Of a stretch of DNA of 37,155 nt, positions 19,524-30,100 are shown one piece after another (the stretch's first letter is position 1; the number at the start of each line of letters is the position of its first letter). The translations under genes were made by a program, and so were the position numbers. The notes under the pieces are model-generated. The model was not told the origin of the DNA. It did no database searches and saw only the letters and a program-made list of their open reading frames with translations. The stretch comes from Dehalococcoidia bacterium (GTDB taxonomy: Bacteria > Chloroflexota > Dehalococcoidia > Dehalococcoidales > JAUVZA01), in NCBI GenBank assembly GCA_030602805.1, contig JAUVZA010000005.1, forward strand, positions 1 through 37,155. Reading direction: 5' to 3'.

Positions 19524-19672
19524 GTCATTGCCAGCCCTTCGCTTCGTGTTATTCTGAGCGTAGCGAAGAATCTCATGGCGCTCAGGACAGGCTAAGCGAA
19601 GCAATCTCACTATCGCTTTCACAGATTGCTTCGGCACCTTAGGTTGCTTCATTACATTCGCAATGACAACTA
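19524..19672. repeat. Degenerate palindromic intergenic repeat(s)
   Basis: tcattgcc...gaagcgaagcaatctc ... acagattgcttcgg ... ttcgcaatgac; related to the 14511 element. Confidence 0.6.
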
Positions 19673-19731
19673 AACAGCCTCGATGCTAGAATAAGGTGCT
19701 AAAGACTGATTCATATTGGTGAAGGGGTTTA

Positions 19732-20565
19732 GTGCCGTTGCAATACTATATTGGCACATCAGGCTGGCACTATGAACACTGGCGGGGCAGATTCTACCCT
19801 GAGAAATTAACCAAAGCCAGGTGGCTTGAATTTTATGCCAGTCATTTCACTACGGTTGAACTTAATAGTAGTTTTTACCGGCTACCTTCAGCGGCTGCTT
19901 TTACTACCTGGCACGATTTTTCACCAGCCAACTTTATTTTTGCGGTAAAGGTGAGCCGCTTTATTACCCACATTAAGAGATTGAAAAATAGTGATGAGGC
20001 GGTAGAGAAGTTTGTTAGTAGAGCTAAGATTTTAGGGGGGAAATTAGGTCCGCTTCTATATCAGCTTCCACCTAATATGCAGCGTAATGACGAGGTGTTG
20101 GAGTCATTTCTGGCTACTTTACCTCAGGGAATGAGGCATGTCTTTGAATTTCGGCATCACTCCTGGCTTGAGGAGAAGGTTTTCGAAATCTTACATAAAT
20201 ATAATATGGGATTTTGTGTCTTTGATATGCCCTCTCTTACCTGCCCTCTGATAGCGACGGCAGATTTTGCCTATATTAGGTTTCATGGCAGCCGCGGACT
20301 CTACTTTAGTTGTTACTCTGATGAGGAGTTGGCTGATTGGGCAAAGAGGCTGGCTAATTTAGCAGTAAACCTGAAGGCAGTCTATATTTATTTTAATAAT
20401 GATGCTGAAGCATTTGCGGTGAGAAACGCCATAACCCTTGGTGGTTATCTTCAGCAAGGGAAGCACATGGTCAAATCCGAAATCTCCTCCAGAGAAAATT
20501 CTAAATCCGAAGCACTAAATACTAAACAATATCAAAATCCAAAATCCAAAACTTTTGGTCATTAG
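19732..20565 (+). CDS. DUF72 family protein
   Basis: 277 aa; YYIGTSGWHYEHWRGRFYP, FTTVELNSSFYRLPS, FEFRHHSWL, AYIRFHGSRG, VYIYFNNDAEAFAVRNA. Confidence 0.9.
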   Translation: MPLQYYIGTSGWHYEHWRGRFYPEKLTKARWLEFYASHFTTVELNSSFYRLPSAAAFTTWHDFSPANFIFAVKVSRFITHIKRLKNSDEAVEKFVSRAKILGGKLGPLLYQLPPNMQRNDEVLESFLATLPQGMRHVFEFRHHSWLEEKVFEILHKYNMGFCVFDMPSLTCPLIATADFAYIRFHGSRGLYFSCYSDEELADWAKRLANLAVNLKAVYIYFNNDAEAFAVRNAITLGGYLQQGKHMVKSEISSRENSKSEALNTKQYQNPKSKTFGH

Positions 20566-20640
20566 TGCGTTGAAATTGTTTAGAGTTTAGAAATTAGTAT
20601 TTAGGATTTCCCCAGAGGGGCTTAGGATTTCACGAAAGAA
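20490..20640. repeat. Imperfect inverted repeat overlapping the DUF72 3' end
   Basis: aaattctaaatccgaagcactaaatactaaacaatatcaaa vs reverse complement of gttgaaattgtttagagtttagaaattagtatttaggattt. Confidence 0.7.
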
Positions 20641-20710
20641 GGGGGTGAGGCTGGTAAAGGGGGAAGGGTTAATAAATAATAGTAGTTAAAGCAACTATGC
20701 CACAATCTTA

Positions 20711-21688
20711 CTAAAGGTGTAGTTCTATAACATCACCGTCTTGGAGGGTGTGGTCTCTTTTTACCATTAGCCCATCGTGCTTTCCTGAGCCCCAGATTCG
20801 GGCATATTTTAGCTTGTGGGCGAAATCCTTGTGGACGTCGGCAGCGGCATCTTCTAGTGTGCTCCCCCGTTTAAGGATTATCGGGTCGTTAAAGTCTGGT
20901 TTTTGCCCTGGAGTCTTGGTATATACCCGAATAATATCAAGCATTTGATAGATTTTAAGTTTTAGCTCTTCTAATCCAATCCCTTCTTTAGCTGAGATGG
21001 CAATAACAGGGAATTGCTCTTTATATTTATTATGTAAAGTTGTGTAGTTTTCGCTGGTATTATCCAGGTCTAGCTTGCTGCCGATAATTAGTGCCTTCTT
21101 CTGATACAGAATAGTGCCTGACTCTTCAGCCTTTCTTTCACCGATTACTATCCTTATTTCCTCCAGTTTTGTCGTGATGTCTTCCATTTGGGCTAGTGGA
21201 GCGTCACTTAAGTCCACCACGACCAGTAGGGCGTCAGCCCGTATAAGCATATGGCGGAGCCACCACTCAATAGACTGAGGCACTAAGGGTGGGGTATCAA
21301 TCAGTTGTATCTGAATGTTCTCAAATTCCATCATCCCCGGGGTGGCAGTTTGTGTGGTAAAGGGGTATTCGGCTACAGTAGGTGAGGCATTAGTAATACT
21401 GGCAACAAGCTGGGATTTACCAGCGTTGGGCAAACCAATTACGGCTACCTGGGCGGCGCCCTCTTTCTCAATAGCCATGGATGCCCGATGAGCACCAGAC
21501 TTTTTGGTAGCTAACTGGGTCAACTTAGCGATTCTGCCTCTTAGCTCAGCACGGAGGTGGTCTGTCCCCTTATGCTTTGGCATAATAGCCAGCATTTCTT
21601 CCAGGGCGGCTATCTTTTCTTCGGGGCGTTTAGCCAATCGGAAGTTCTTTTCGGCTTCAAAGTACTGTGGTGGTAAATTAGCTGGCAT
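20711..21688 (-). CDS. DRG/OBG-type GTPase with C-terminal TGS domain
   Basis: 325 aa; AVIGLPNAGKSQLVASIT, IDTPPL, IIGSKLDLD, C-terminal VHKDFAHKLKYARIWGSGKHDGLMVKRDHTLQDGDVIELHL. Confidence 0.88.
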   Translation of the reverse strand: MPANLPPQYFEAEKNFRLAKRPEEKIAALEEMLAIMPKHKGTDHLRAELRGRIAKLTQLATKKSGAHRASMAIEKEGAAQVAVIGLPNAGKSQLVASITNASPTVAEYPFTTQTATPGMMEFENIQIQLIDTPPLVPQSIEWWLRHMLIRADALLVVVDLSDAPLAQMEDITTKLEEIRIVIGERKAEESGTILYQKKALIIGSKLDLDNTSENYTTLHNKYKEQFPVIAISAKEGIGLEELKLKIYQMLDIIRVYTKTPGQKPDFNDPIILKRGSTLEDAAADVHKDFAHKLKYARIWGSGKHDGLMVKRDHTLQDGDVIELHL

Positions 21689-21694
21689 TGTCGG

Positions 21695-23551
21695 TTACAG
21701 GTGCTCCTTTACTTTTTGGGCTAGATTCTTACTCATGCCTCTTGTGGCGGCTAACTCTTCTATGGAAGCCTCCCTGATGGCTTGAACTGAGCCAAACTGT
21801 TTCAGTAGGGCACGCTTACGCTTAGGTCCAATACCAAGGATGCTATCAAGGGCTGAGGCAAAGGTTTGTCTCTTGCGTATTTTCTGGTGGTAGCCTAATG
21901 CGAAGCGATGTGCCTCATCTCTAAGGCGCTGTAGTAATTGAAGACCTGGGGAACTGCGGGGCAGAACGATTGGCTCTCGCTTCTGGGGCACAAAAATCCC
22001 CTCGTTTTCCTTGGCTAAACTAGCTATAGGCACGGAATCGGCTCCGACTTCACGCATTGCTGCCAGCACAGAATTGAGCTGCCCTTTGCCGCCATCAATG
22101 AGGACAAGGTCAGGTAGAATTGCCCAGGTATTTGGGGTAGAGGCATCACTCTTGAGACTCCGCTTAAATCGTCGTTTAACTACCTCCTGAAGCATAGCAT
22201 AGTCGTCAGCACCTGACACCGTTTTGATTCTGAAGCGTCTATAGTGAGATGGCGTGGGCTTCCCCTCCTCAAAGACTACCATACTGCCTGCTGCTGCTGC
22301 TCCCCCTATGTTTGAGATGTCATAGCCCTCCATTCGGGAGGGTAGGCGAGGAAGATGAAGCTCTCTTTCTATTTCAGCTAAGGCTGCCGCCAGTGCTGTA
22401 GGAGTAGCTAGCTGCTTGACTTTAAGTTGCTCTAAACCTTGCTGAGCGTTTTCAGCCACAATTCTTACCAGTTGTTTTTTAGTGCCCCGGTGAGGCACTT
22501 GAATATGGACCTTAGCCCCCTTTTTGCTTTGAAGCCAGTCCTCAATAATAGCCCTGTCTTCCACAGGATACTGGAGTAGTAATAACAGGGGTATATGAGG
22601 AGCAGAGTTGTAAAACTGCTTAACAAAATTGGTCATGATTTGCTCTGGCTGTTCAGAGCGGGTGCCCTGCAATACAAAGCTTTCCCGACCAATCAGCTTA
22701 CCACTACGGATAAAGAAGACCTGGACATAGGCTTGGTCTTTATCACTGGCAAAGGCAATAATATCCTGCTCGCCTTTAACCGTAGTGGCGATTCTTTGCC
22801 CTTCAATAACCCTGTCTATAGCCTGGATTTGGTCTCTAAGTAACGCCGCCTTTTCAAAGTCCAGAGCTTCAGCGGCTTCCTTCATCTTACTTTGTAGCTC
22901 TTGGACTACCATTTCCCGCTTCCCTTCAAGGAAAAGGATTACCTGCTTTATTACCTCAGCATATTCCTCTTTGCTCACGATACCGATACAGGGTCCAAGA
23001 CAATGGTGGATGTGATACTCAAGGCAAGGTCGCAAATCAGTGCCAGTGATTGCTTTGCGACAAGAGCGAAATGGAAAGATTCCTTTAATTACCTTCAGGG
23101 TTTGGCGCACTGACTTAGCGCTAGCAAAGGGACCAAAGTAACGGCCTCCATTTTCTTCTAGGCGCCGAGTAATATGAACTCTGGGCCAATCTTCATTGAT
23201 GTCTATCTTGAGGTAAGGAAAGGTTTTATCATCTTTAAGCCGGACATTGTAGCGAGGGCGGTGCCTCTTTATCAAGTTTAACTCAAGGATAAGAGCCTCT
23301 TGTTCTGAAGTGGTAACAAAGAAGTCAAAGTCATCTACTCGGGCTACCATCCGCTCAAGTTTTGGTGAAAGCTTCTGCCCAGCGCTAAAGTATGACCTTA
23401 CCCGGTGATGAAGATTAGCTGCCTTACCGACATATAATATATTGCCTTCAGCGTCTCTCATAAGGTAGACACCGGGGCTGGGTGGCAGTTGCTTTAATTG
23501 TTCTGCTATAAGATTACTTGTCAACCCTATCCCCCTTTTCTCCCTTATCAA
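21695..23551 (-). CDS. uvrC: UvrABC system protein C
   Basis: 618 aa; LPPSPGVYLMRDAEGNILYVGKAANLHHRVRSYF, HRPRYNVRLKDDKTFPYLKI, EGYDISNIGG, C-terminal HhH. Likely start is TTG at 23522-23524. Confidence 0.97.
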   Translation of the reverse strand: MIREKRGIGLTSNLIAEQLKQLPPSPGVYLMRDAEGNILYVGKAANLHHRVRSYFSAGQKLSPKLERMVARVDDFDFFVTTSEQEALILELNLIKRHRPRYNVRLKDDKTFPYLKIDINEDWPRVHITRRLEENGGRYFGPFASAKSVRQTLKVIKGIFPFRSCRKAITGTDLRPCLEYHIHHCLGPCIGIVSKEEYAEVIKQVILFLEGKREMVVQELQSKMKEAAEALDFEKAALLRDQIQAIDRVIEGQRIATTVKGEQDIIAFASDKDQAYVQVFFIRSGKLIGRESFVLQGTRSEQPEQIMTNFVKQFYNSAPHIPLLLLLQYPVEDRAIIEDWLQSKKGAKVHIQVPHRGTKKQLVRIVAENAQQGLEQLKVKQLATPTALAAALAEIERELHLPRLPSRMEGYDISNIGGAAAAGSMVVFEEGKPTPSHYRRFRIKTVSGADDYAMLQEVVKRRFKRSLKSDASTPNTWAILPDLVLIDGGKGQLNSVLAAMREVGADSVPIASLAKENEGIFVPQKREPIVLPRSSPGLQLLQRLRDEAHRFALGYHQKIRKRQTFASALDSILGIGPKRKRALLKQFGSVQAIREASIEELAATRGMSKNLAQKVKEHL

Positions 23552-23601
23552 GGGAAAGGGGAATTGTAATTTTCGGCAGGATTATCGCCGGTAGAGAGAA
23601 G

Positions 23602-23659
23602 AAATAACAGCCTTTAGATTTATTGTAGCATAGCCTATGCAATGGGGGAAGTATTTGTG
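23602..23659 (-). promoter_or_regulatory. 58-bp duplicated module, copy 1 (upstream of uvrC)
   Basis: Exact 58-bp match to 30559-30616; on the - strand contains TGC-TACAAT, an extended -10-like motif. Confidence 0.6.
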
Positions 23660-24084
23660 TCAGAGAAATTATCCACGCCCAGAAAAGGGCTAGGATTTAA
23701 TAAAAAAAGCTCTCCTCGATTTGACAAGGGGGAAATAGTCTTATAATCTTCTTTCTAAGTAGGCTGAAAAATAACAACTTTTGAGACAGTCTGGTCTCTC
23801 TGGTGTATCTTTGTGGTGTACCCCCTTGATAACTTCCTGGCTAATCTGATATGCAGGATGACTCACCGATAAGGGGGTGAGTATAATCGGTCAGATACTC
23901 ATTAGCTATGACCTGGGGTCATTGGGTAGGTCTTCAACCTTCTGAACCTTTTCCCAGAAGATATCCTTGCCTTCAAATGCTTTTATCCATTCATCTCGCG
24001 TTATCTGCGGCAAGTTCTATGAGCAGGGCCGGCGATAGTATGAGGGGTGAATGCCAGGTATTTCCACATCACCCTTGTGTCAGT

Positions 24085-25422
24085 CTATTTCACAACCACA
24101 ATCAGCCTGAATGTCCATTCTACCCCCTTTCCACCTTCCCAAGGTTGGCTGTATTCCATGGACACCTCAGTAGAGCCTTCTTTGAGTGCCTTGAAAGTCC
24201 ACACCTCTTTCCCCGCAGCTTCCGGAGCATCCTCCTCAGGAGGTACAAATCTATGGGCTAGCTGCTCTAGCACAGACTGATCATCAATTTGTGCTGACTC
24301 TGACCACTGGAAGCCCGCTGTACGGTCGGAGCCCAGAGTTACTGTAAATGAATCACCGGCAGCAAGTTCCACTTCCTTACTGACGTGTCGGTACATCCTC
24401 AAGTAGACAATTGAAACTGTGACATGTAGCTTAAAATATTTTACATCGACCCTCTTTTCCCAAAGCTGAGGGATATAGACATTGACCGATGTGGTGCCCA
24501 AGGGATTGTTCATCAAATTCACGGTATCTCCCTGCGAAAGCCCACTGTTCTCCACCAGTGGTGATATGTCGCTGATGTTGTTGCCAGAAAGGTGAATCTC
24601 CCGCAGGTTGACAAGGCCAGTTACTGTTGAGAGGTCGCTGATATCGTTTTCCTGAAGGTAAAGCCACTCTAGGTTAGCAAGTCTCGCTAGAGGAGATATG
24701 TCGCTTACCTGGTTCTCGCCAAGGTGGAGCCAGGTGACTTCAGTGAGGGGGGCTAGAGAAGATATGTCGCTTACCTGGTTCACATCAAGGCCGAGATGGG
24801 CGAGGTTAGTGAGGGGGGCTAGAGGAGATATGTCGCTTACTTGGTTATACGCAAGGCTGAGCCAGGCGAGGTTAGTGAGGGGGGCTAGAGGAGATATGTC
24901 ACTTACCTGGTTCAGGCCAAGGTGGAGCCAGGTGAGGTTAGTGAGAGAGGCCAGTGGAGATATGTCGCTTATCGTATGATTATAGGGAAGGTGGAGCACA
25001 GTGAGGTTAATGAGAGAGGCCAGTGGAGATACGTCGCTTACCAGGTTATATGCAAGGTCGAGCCAGGTGAGGTCAGTGAGAGAGGTCAGTGGAGATATGT
25101 CGATTACCAGGTTATACGCAAGGCTGAGATGGGTAAGGTTAGTGCAGTACTCCAATCCGGTGAGGTCGGTGATGTCTCTTCTAGAAGCAGAAAGAAAGGA
25201 GAGTCCTTCCAGCTCAGAGGTATGGATGGGACCTTCAGGCTTGCCGATAGCCTCTCTTACGGCTGCCTCAAGATTTGAATCAGGAAAGGTTACTACTGTC
25301 TCATCGGTAGGGACTTCATCGGTAGGGAGGTCTTCAACACCACAGCCAACGCCGATAGCGATTATGACCAGCACCAGCCAAAGAGACAGTGCTTTACCCA
25401 TTTTGCTAACCACTTTCCTCAC
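24085..25422 (-). CDS. Leucine-rich-repeat (internalin-like) lipoprotein with C-terminal chagasin-like (inhibitor I42) domain
   Basis: 445 aa; signal plus lipobox IGVGC; tandem LRRs LTNLTWLHLGLNQVSDISPLA; C-terminus AAGDSFTVTLGSDRTAGFQWSE...AAGKEVWTFKALKEGSTEVSMEYSQPWEGG. Confidence 0.85.
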   Translation of the reverse strand: MRKVVSKMGKALSLWLVLVIIAIGVGCGVEDLPTDEVPTDETVVTFPDSNLEAAVREAIGKPEGPIHTSELEGLSFLSASRRDITDLTGLEYCTNLTHLSLAYNLVIDISPLTSLTDLTWLDLAYNLVSDVSPLASLINLTVLHLPYNHTISDISPLASLTNLTWLHLGLNQVSDISPLAPLTNLAWLSLAYNQVSDISPLAPLTNLAHLGLDVNQVSDISSLAPLTEVTWLHLGENQVSDISPLARLANLEWLYLQENDISDLSTVTGLVNLREIHLSGNNISDISPLVENSGLSQGDTVNLMNNPLGTTSVNVYIPQLWEKRVDVKYFKLHVTVSIVYLRMYRHVSKEVELAAGDSFTVTLGSDRTAGFQWSESAQIDDQSVLEQLAHRFVPPEEDAPEAAGKEVWTFKALKEGSTEVSMEYSQPWEGGKGVEWTFRLIVVVK

Positions 25423-25542
25423 CTCCTTCTATCTGCGAGGATAATCTTGATTACTATACTGATAACCCTTCTGCTCACCCTATATTCTTGATAAGACCCT
25501 GTGGCGGATTGGTCACCAGGCCCCACTATAGGGAAAGGTGCT

Positions 25543-26223
25543 CTAAGTAACGAAAGTACCATCGCTCAACTCCCTAGTCGCTGTAGCAATTCTAGCCACA
25601 GTTACATCATGGGTAGCCACAACAATAGCCACTTTTTCCTTCTGCACAATGTCTTTAAGCAGAGCGAAGACCGCTGCACCTGTAGCCAAATCCAGCTCTC
25701 CCGTGGGCTCATCAGCCAAGACAAGGGAAGGGTGTTGAACCAGCGCCCGAGCGATAGCTACCCGTTGCTGTTCTCCACCTGAAAGCTCATAGGGTCGGTG
25801 ACCCGCTCGGTCGCTAAGACCCACTAGCTCAAGGCACTCCTCAGTTCGTCTGTGTCGCCTCCCTCTCTCCCAGTCAGCGATTCGCAAGGGCAGCTCGACA
25901 TTTTCGTAGACCGAGAGCAAAGGGAGCAAACCAAAGGACTGAAATACAAAGCCAATGTTATGACGCCGCAGCCGGGTCAATTCCCATTCAGAAAGCTTGG
26001 TCAGGTCTTGGTCCTCAATACAGATAGTGCCAGAAGTGGGGCGGTCAAGTCCTGCCAATAGATTAAGTAAGGTAGTCTTTCCGGACCCTGACCTGCCGGT
26101 GATGACGAATAGTTGGCCAGAAAAGACCTCCAAGTCCACGTCGTGGATAGCTCTTATCTGCTCAGAGCCAAAGCTGAATGTCCTCTCTAGATTGCGGGCT
26201 GAAACCAGCGGCGTAGTCATCAC
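25543..26223 (-). CDS. ABC transporter ATP-binding protein, MacB/LolD-like
   Basis: 226 aa; Walker A GRSGSGKTT, signature [15 protein letters not shown], Walker [13 protein letters not shown]. Confidence 0.92.
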   Translation of the reverse strand: MMTTPLVSARNLERTFSFGSEQIRAIHDVDLEVFSGQLFVITGRSGSGKTTLLNLLAGLDRPTSGTICIEDQDLTKLSEWELTRLRRHNIGFVFQSFGLLPLLSVYENVELPLRIADWERGRRHRRTEECLELVGLSDRAGHRPYELSGGEQQRVAIARALVQHPSLVLADEPTGELDLATGAAVFALLKDIVQKEKVAIVVATHDVTVARIATATRELSDGTFVT

Positions 26224-27119
26224 CTGTCCTCTCTCTTCTGGCTCTCCTCAGGCCAGACAGTGATATGGTCATCAGCTAGAAGAACCCTCACGCGCCCTTT
26301 CAGGTTCAACTTCTCTATATAGTCCTTGGGGAGCTGAAGGCGACCAGCCTTATCTAAAACGACAAACTCATCAAGGATTCTCCCGGGACCGGCATCCGGG
26401 AACCGAGGTTCGCGGATAGCTTCCAGACTGGTTCTGCCATCGCGGATAGTCACGACTCGCTCCACCTCATCTGTAATGCGGATGTCATGGGTTACGATGA
26501 CAATGGTAACCCCATAGGCCTCATTTAAGGAACGGAACACATCAAAAATACTCTCCGCCGTTTGACTATCCAATTCTCCAGTAGGTTCATCGGCTAGCAG
26601 AAGTGGGGGGTTATTGGCTAGGGCGACAGCGATAGCCACGCGCTGTTGCTCCCCACCAGACAAGCGGTCTGGCCTGTAACGCAGCCGAGCAGCCAATCCC
26701 ACTGCCTCCAGCATCTCCTCTGCCCGTCTCCGCCGTTTCCTTTGAGGCCACCCCAGCAAAATGAGGGGCAGTTCCGCATTTTGCAATGCCGAAAGATAGG
26801 GAATGAGATTTCCCCCCACCTGCTGCCAAACGAAGCCTACATCCCGCCGCCTGTAGGTAACCAGGTCACGACTTGACATCTTGAGAAGGTCCCTTTTCCC
26901 AACAATGACCCTACCAGCCGTGGGGATGTCCAGCCCCCCAAGGATGTTGAGCAAAGTGGTCTTACCGCTTCCGCTGGCCCCAACAATAGCCATAAGCTCG
27001 CCCAACTTCACCTTGAGGTCCAAACCCCGTAAGGCCACTACCTCTAGGTCGGCTATCTTATAGATTTTAAACAGGTCTTCACAGATTATGTAGTAACTAT
27101 CACCTTGAGAACTAACCAT
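26220..27119 (-). CDS. ABC transporter ATP-binding protein, MacB/LolD-like, with AbrB/SpoVT-like C-terminal tail
   Basis: 299 aa; [36 protein letters not shown]; tail [41 protein letters not shown]. Confidence 0.9.
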   Translation of the reverse strand: MVSSQGDSYYIICEDLFKIYKIADLEVVALRGLDLKVKLGELMAIVGASGSGKTTLLNILGGLDIPTAGRVIVGKRDLLKMSSRDLVTYRRRDVGFVWQQVGGNLIPYLSALQNAELPLILLGWPQRKRRRRAEEMLEAVGLAARLRYRPDRLSGGEQQRVAIAVALANNPPLLLADEPTGELDSQTAESIFDVFRSLNEAYGVTIVIVTHDIRITDEVERVVTIRDGRTSLEAIREPRFPDAGPGRILDEFVVLDKAGRLQLPKDYIEKLNLKGRVRVLLADDHITVWPEESQKREDR

Positions 27120-27154
27120 CTTTCACCTGCCTATAAATTATTCAAAAGATAGCC

Positions 27155-30100
27155 TTACCTATCTCCTATCCTCAGCGTCCGGTGGAGAGCCACCCGGGAG
27201 AAGAATAAAATGACGAGGGCAGTGGTAACAATGAACACCACAGTGAGAGCGATATAGGCTATGCCGATGGTGAACCAATCAGTGGTAAGGGCAATGGGAG
27301 GCGCCACTCTTTCCCCATTCTTGGCAAGCTGGAGGAAAAGCATTATGAAAGGGTCGAGTCTTAGCCCTATAAACGTGCCTATTCCCATACCGATACCAAT
27401 GACCAAGAGTTGCTCAAGGCCGACCAGCCCGATTATCTGACGCAGGGAAAAACCCAGCGTCCTCAGGATGGCAAATTCCAATTGCCGCCCTTGTGCCGAG
27501 AGATAAGTGTATACCACAAACCCCAGGCCGCTAACAAGGGTCACCCCGAGAACAACAACTAGAAGCATTCCACCCCAACCAGCAGCCTCCAGGGGGTCGG
27601 CTTTTGACTCTGCTATCATCTCGGCCTGGTCATACAGCTTGCGCGCCCCAAATTCCCATGCGCCCAGGGTATCAAGAACTGCCTCCTTCTGTTCCTTATC
27701 GTCGGTAACTGTGAGCCATACCTCATTGGGGTAAAAGTGCATACTCCTACTCAGCACTAGGCTTCTCAGGCTTGATAGCCGGTTAAAGTTAGCAATCACA
27801 AATTCCCTGTCTCCGGGGTCAAGTGTAGGGAAGTAATCCACAACATCCTTAATTACCACAGACATATACTGACCAGGACTAAACATACTAATATCAACTG
27901 TACTACCTAGAGAGATGTCTGTCCTATCCAAAAGAGAGCGGCTAGCCAAAAGAACCAAGGGTCTAGTGTCTAAATTAGGGTATATAGCCCTGTAGCCAAA
28001 AGTTTCGCTAGGAGCCCACCTGAACTCCCCCGAGGCAGCACCACTGTAAAACTCTTCGTTATTGATAGTAAATGTATCTTCTCCCCCTCCCCCAGATACA
28101 CCAGCCCCCCCGACCACGAATCTGAAGGTCTTCTCCTCCGCAATAGTAGTCCAATTGTCCACATCTTCGAAATCCTCAATTAGCACTGGCTCGGGGGAGA
28201 AGGCACCACGAACCTGAAGGTCGTCGAGATAGACTCCCACGGGAGCTGCGCCATTTTGCTTTACCCTCACATAGATACACTGGAGGCTGAGAGGAGGGGT
28301 GAGCAGACGGTCTGTCTCTTCACTCATCAGGCTTACTTCCAAGTACTGCCAGCCCTCAGCAGCCGGCGAGCCAAGTTCATAGTCAATGTAGTAACCCAGG
28401 CCATCTTTGACCCTGGCATAGATAACTAAATCAGGATGTGGCTCTATCGGGCGTGCCCACAGACCAATAAATTCAGTGCCCTCTGGTAAGTCCAATCCCT
28501 CCTTAATAGGCTGGTCCTCTGCCAACAAATTCATGAGTTCAGGGAGGGGTTTTTCCGAAAAGTCGTCCCTGTACCAGGCAACCTGTCCAAAACTCTCAGG
28601 ATCAATGGCAAACATAGTGAAACTCACTCGGGCAAACACGCTTCCTATCGTTCCCCTTCCCCTGTGGGCAATGCTGAGGTCTTCCACACCCGGGATGCTT
28701 GAATAGCGCTCAACGAGGGTGTCCTTTCCCGTGCGCCAATCATACAACCCCTCAAGGCGAACATCACTTCCCACGGAATACGCAGCCTGTTCACTATAGC
28801 TGCGCTCCAAGGTGCCAATGAAGCTAGCCGAGAACACACCCACACTTGCTGCCATCATCAATAGGAGAATCGGTCGCCCATAATGGACAGGGTTTCGTGC
28901 CATATAGCGCAGGCCAAGTATCACCGGGGCGTTTGCCACATATCTACCAAGCCTCGCCGCCAAGCTAATTACGATGGGAAACAAGCGAAGAAAGACAATG
29001 GCAACAGCAACCATGAGAAGCAACGGGGTTACCAGCAGCAGAGGGTCTATGTCCCGCCCGCCGAAGGCGTCTTGGATAAGGGGCGAGCCGCGTGCTCTCA
29101 GTCCCCAATACAACACCCCACCAAGGACCAGCATAGCCAGGTCCAGATAGAAACGCTGCCAAAAAGGTGCCCTTGGCGGACGGGCAACGTGCTGTCTTTG
29201 GTGCACCACACCACGGCGTGCCGCTTGAATGGCAGGCACCAAGAGGGCAAGTAAGCAAAGTGCGGCTGCCCCTGCCGCCAACAGGAAAACCGAAGTTGAG
29301 AACCTTATGGGTAAAAGCCCTCCCCCGGTCAGGGGAAGGAAGGGAGCAGTTTTGCCTAAAAGGCTAAAGACAAAGGCGCCCAAAAAGGGGCCCACAGCGC
29401 CCCCGAATGCACTTATTAGCAGGCCTTCCATGAAAGAGATGCTAAAGATTTGCCCTGTGCTGGCACCTCGACTCTTTAATAGAGCGACTTCCCCCGATTG
29501 CCGCTCGATAACCATGTTTGCAATCGTAACCAGATAGTAAAGAACGATGCCCACAACCTGGACCATGAGAAGGAAAAGGGGAATCTGGGTGTACAGTAAC
29601 CTATGCTGATAGGCGGAAATGACTACATTAAGAAGGGTGAACTGTGAGCTGTAAGGCAACCCTACGGTGATTTGCCGCTCCATACGGTTGACAGCGTTCT
29701 TAATAGACTCTGCGTTTTGCGTATTGATCTTGGTAGGGTCTATGTAGTAAAACCAGTTATATGTGGCTTTAGTCACAGGAGCTATGTGGGCAATACCTTC
29801 AAAAAGGGCCTGTTCTGGAATGAAGAGGGGTGCTACCATTCCTACATCCTTTGGCCCGGTGAATATCTCGGTGACGCCGATGCCGCCGAACCAAAATTCT
29901 TCCTTGGGGTCAATAGGGTCAATGATTCCCGTGAGCTTAATGGTAAGTGATCGGTAACCCCAGTGTGGGGCGAAAATAAGCCGGTCGCCAACCCCAACGC
30001 CAAAGGTTTCTGCTGCCTCGCTGCCAATCATAGCCTCGATTTCCAACCCGGGGTCGGCTAACTCCTCCTGGGAAAGACCAGAAGGAAGAGGGTCAGGGTA

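Noticed and set aside
19361-19642. 93-aa ORF on + strand
   Set aside because: Overlaps a terminator and degenerate palindromic repeats; composition shows no protein-family signal.
24690-25150. Regular 66-bp repeats as CRISPR or minisatellite
   Set aside because: They encode 22-aa leucine-rich repeats in the - strand ORF.
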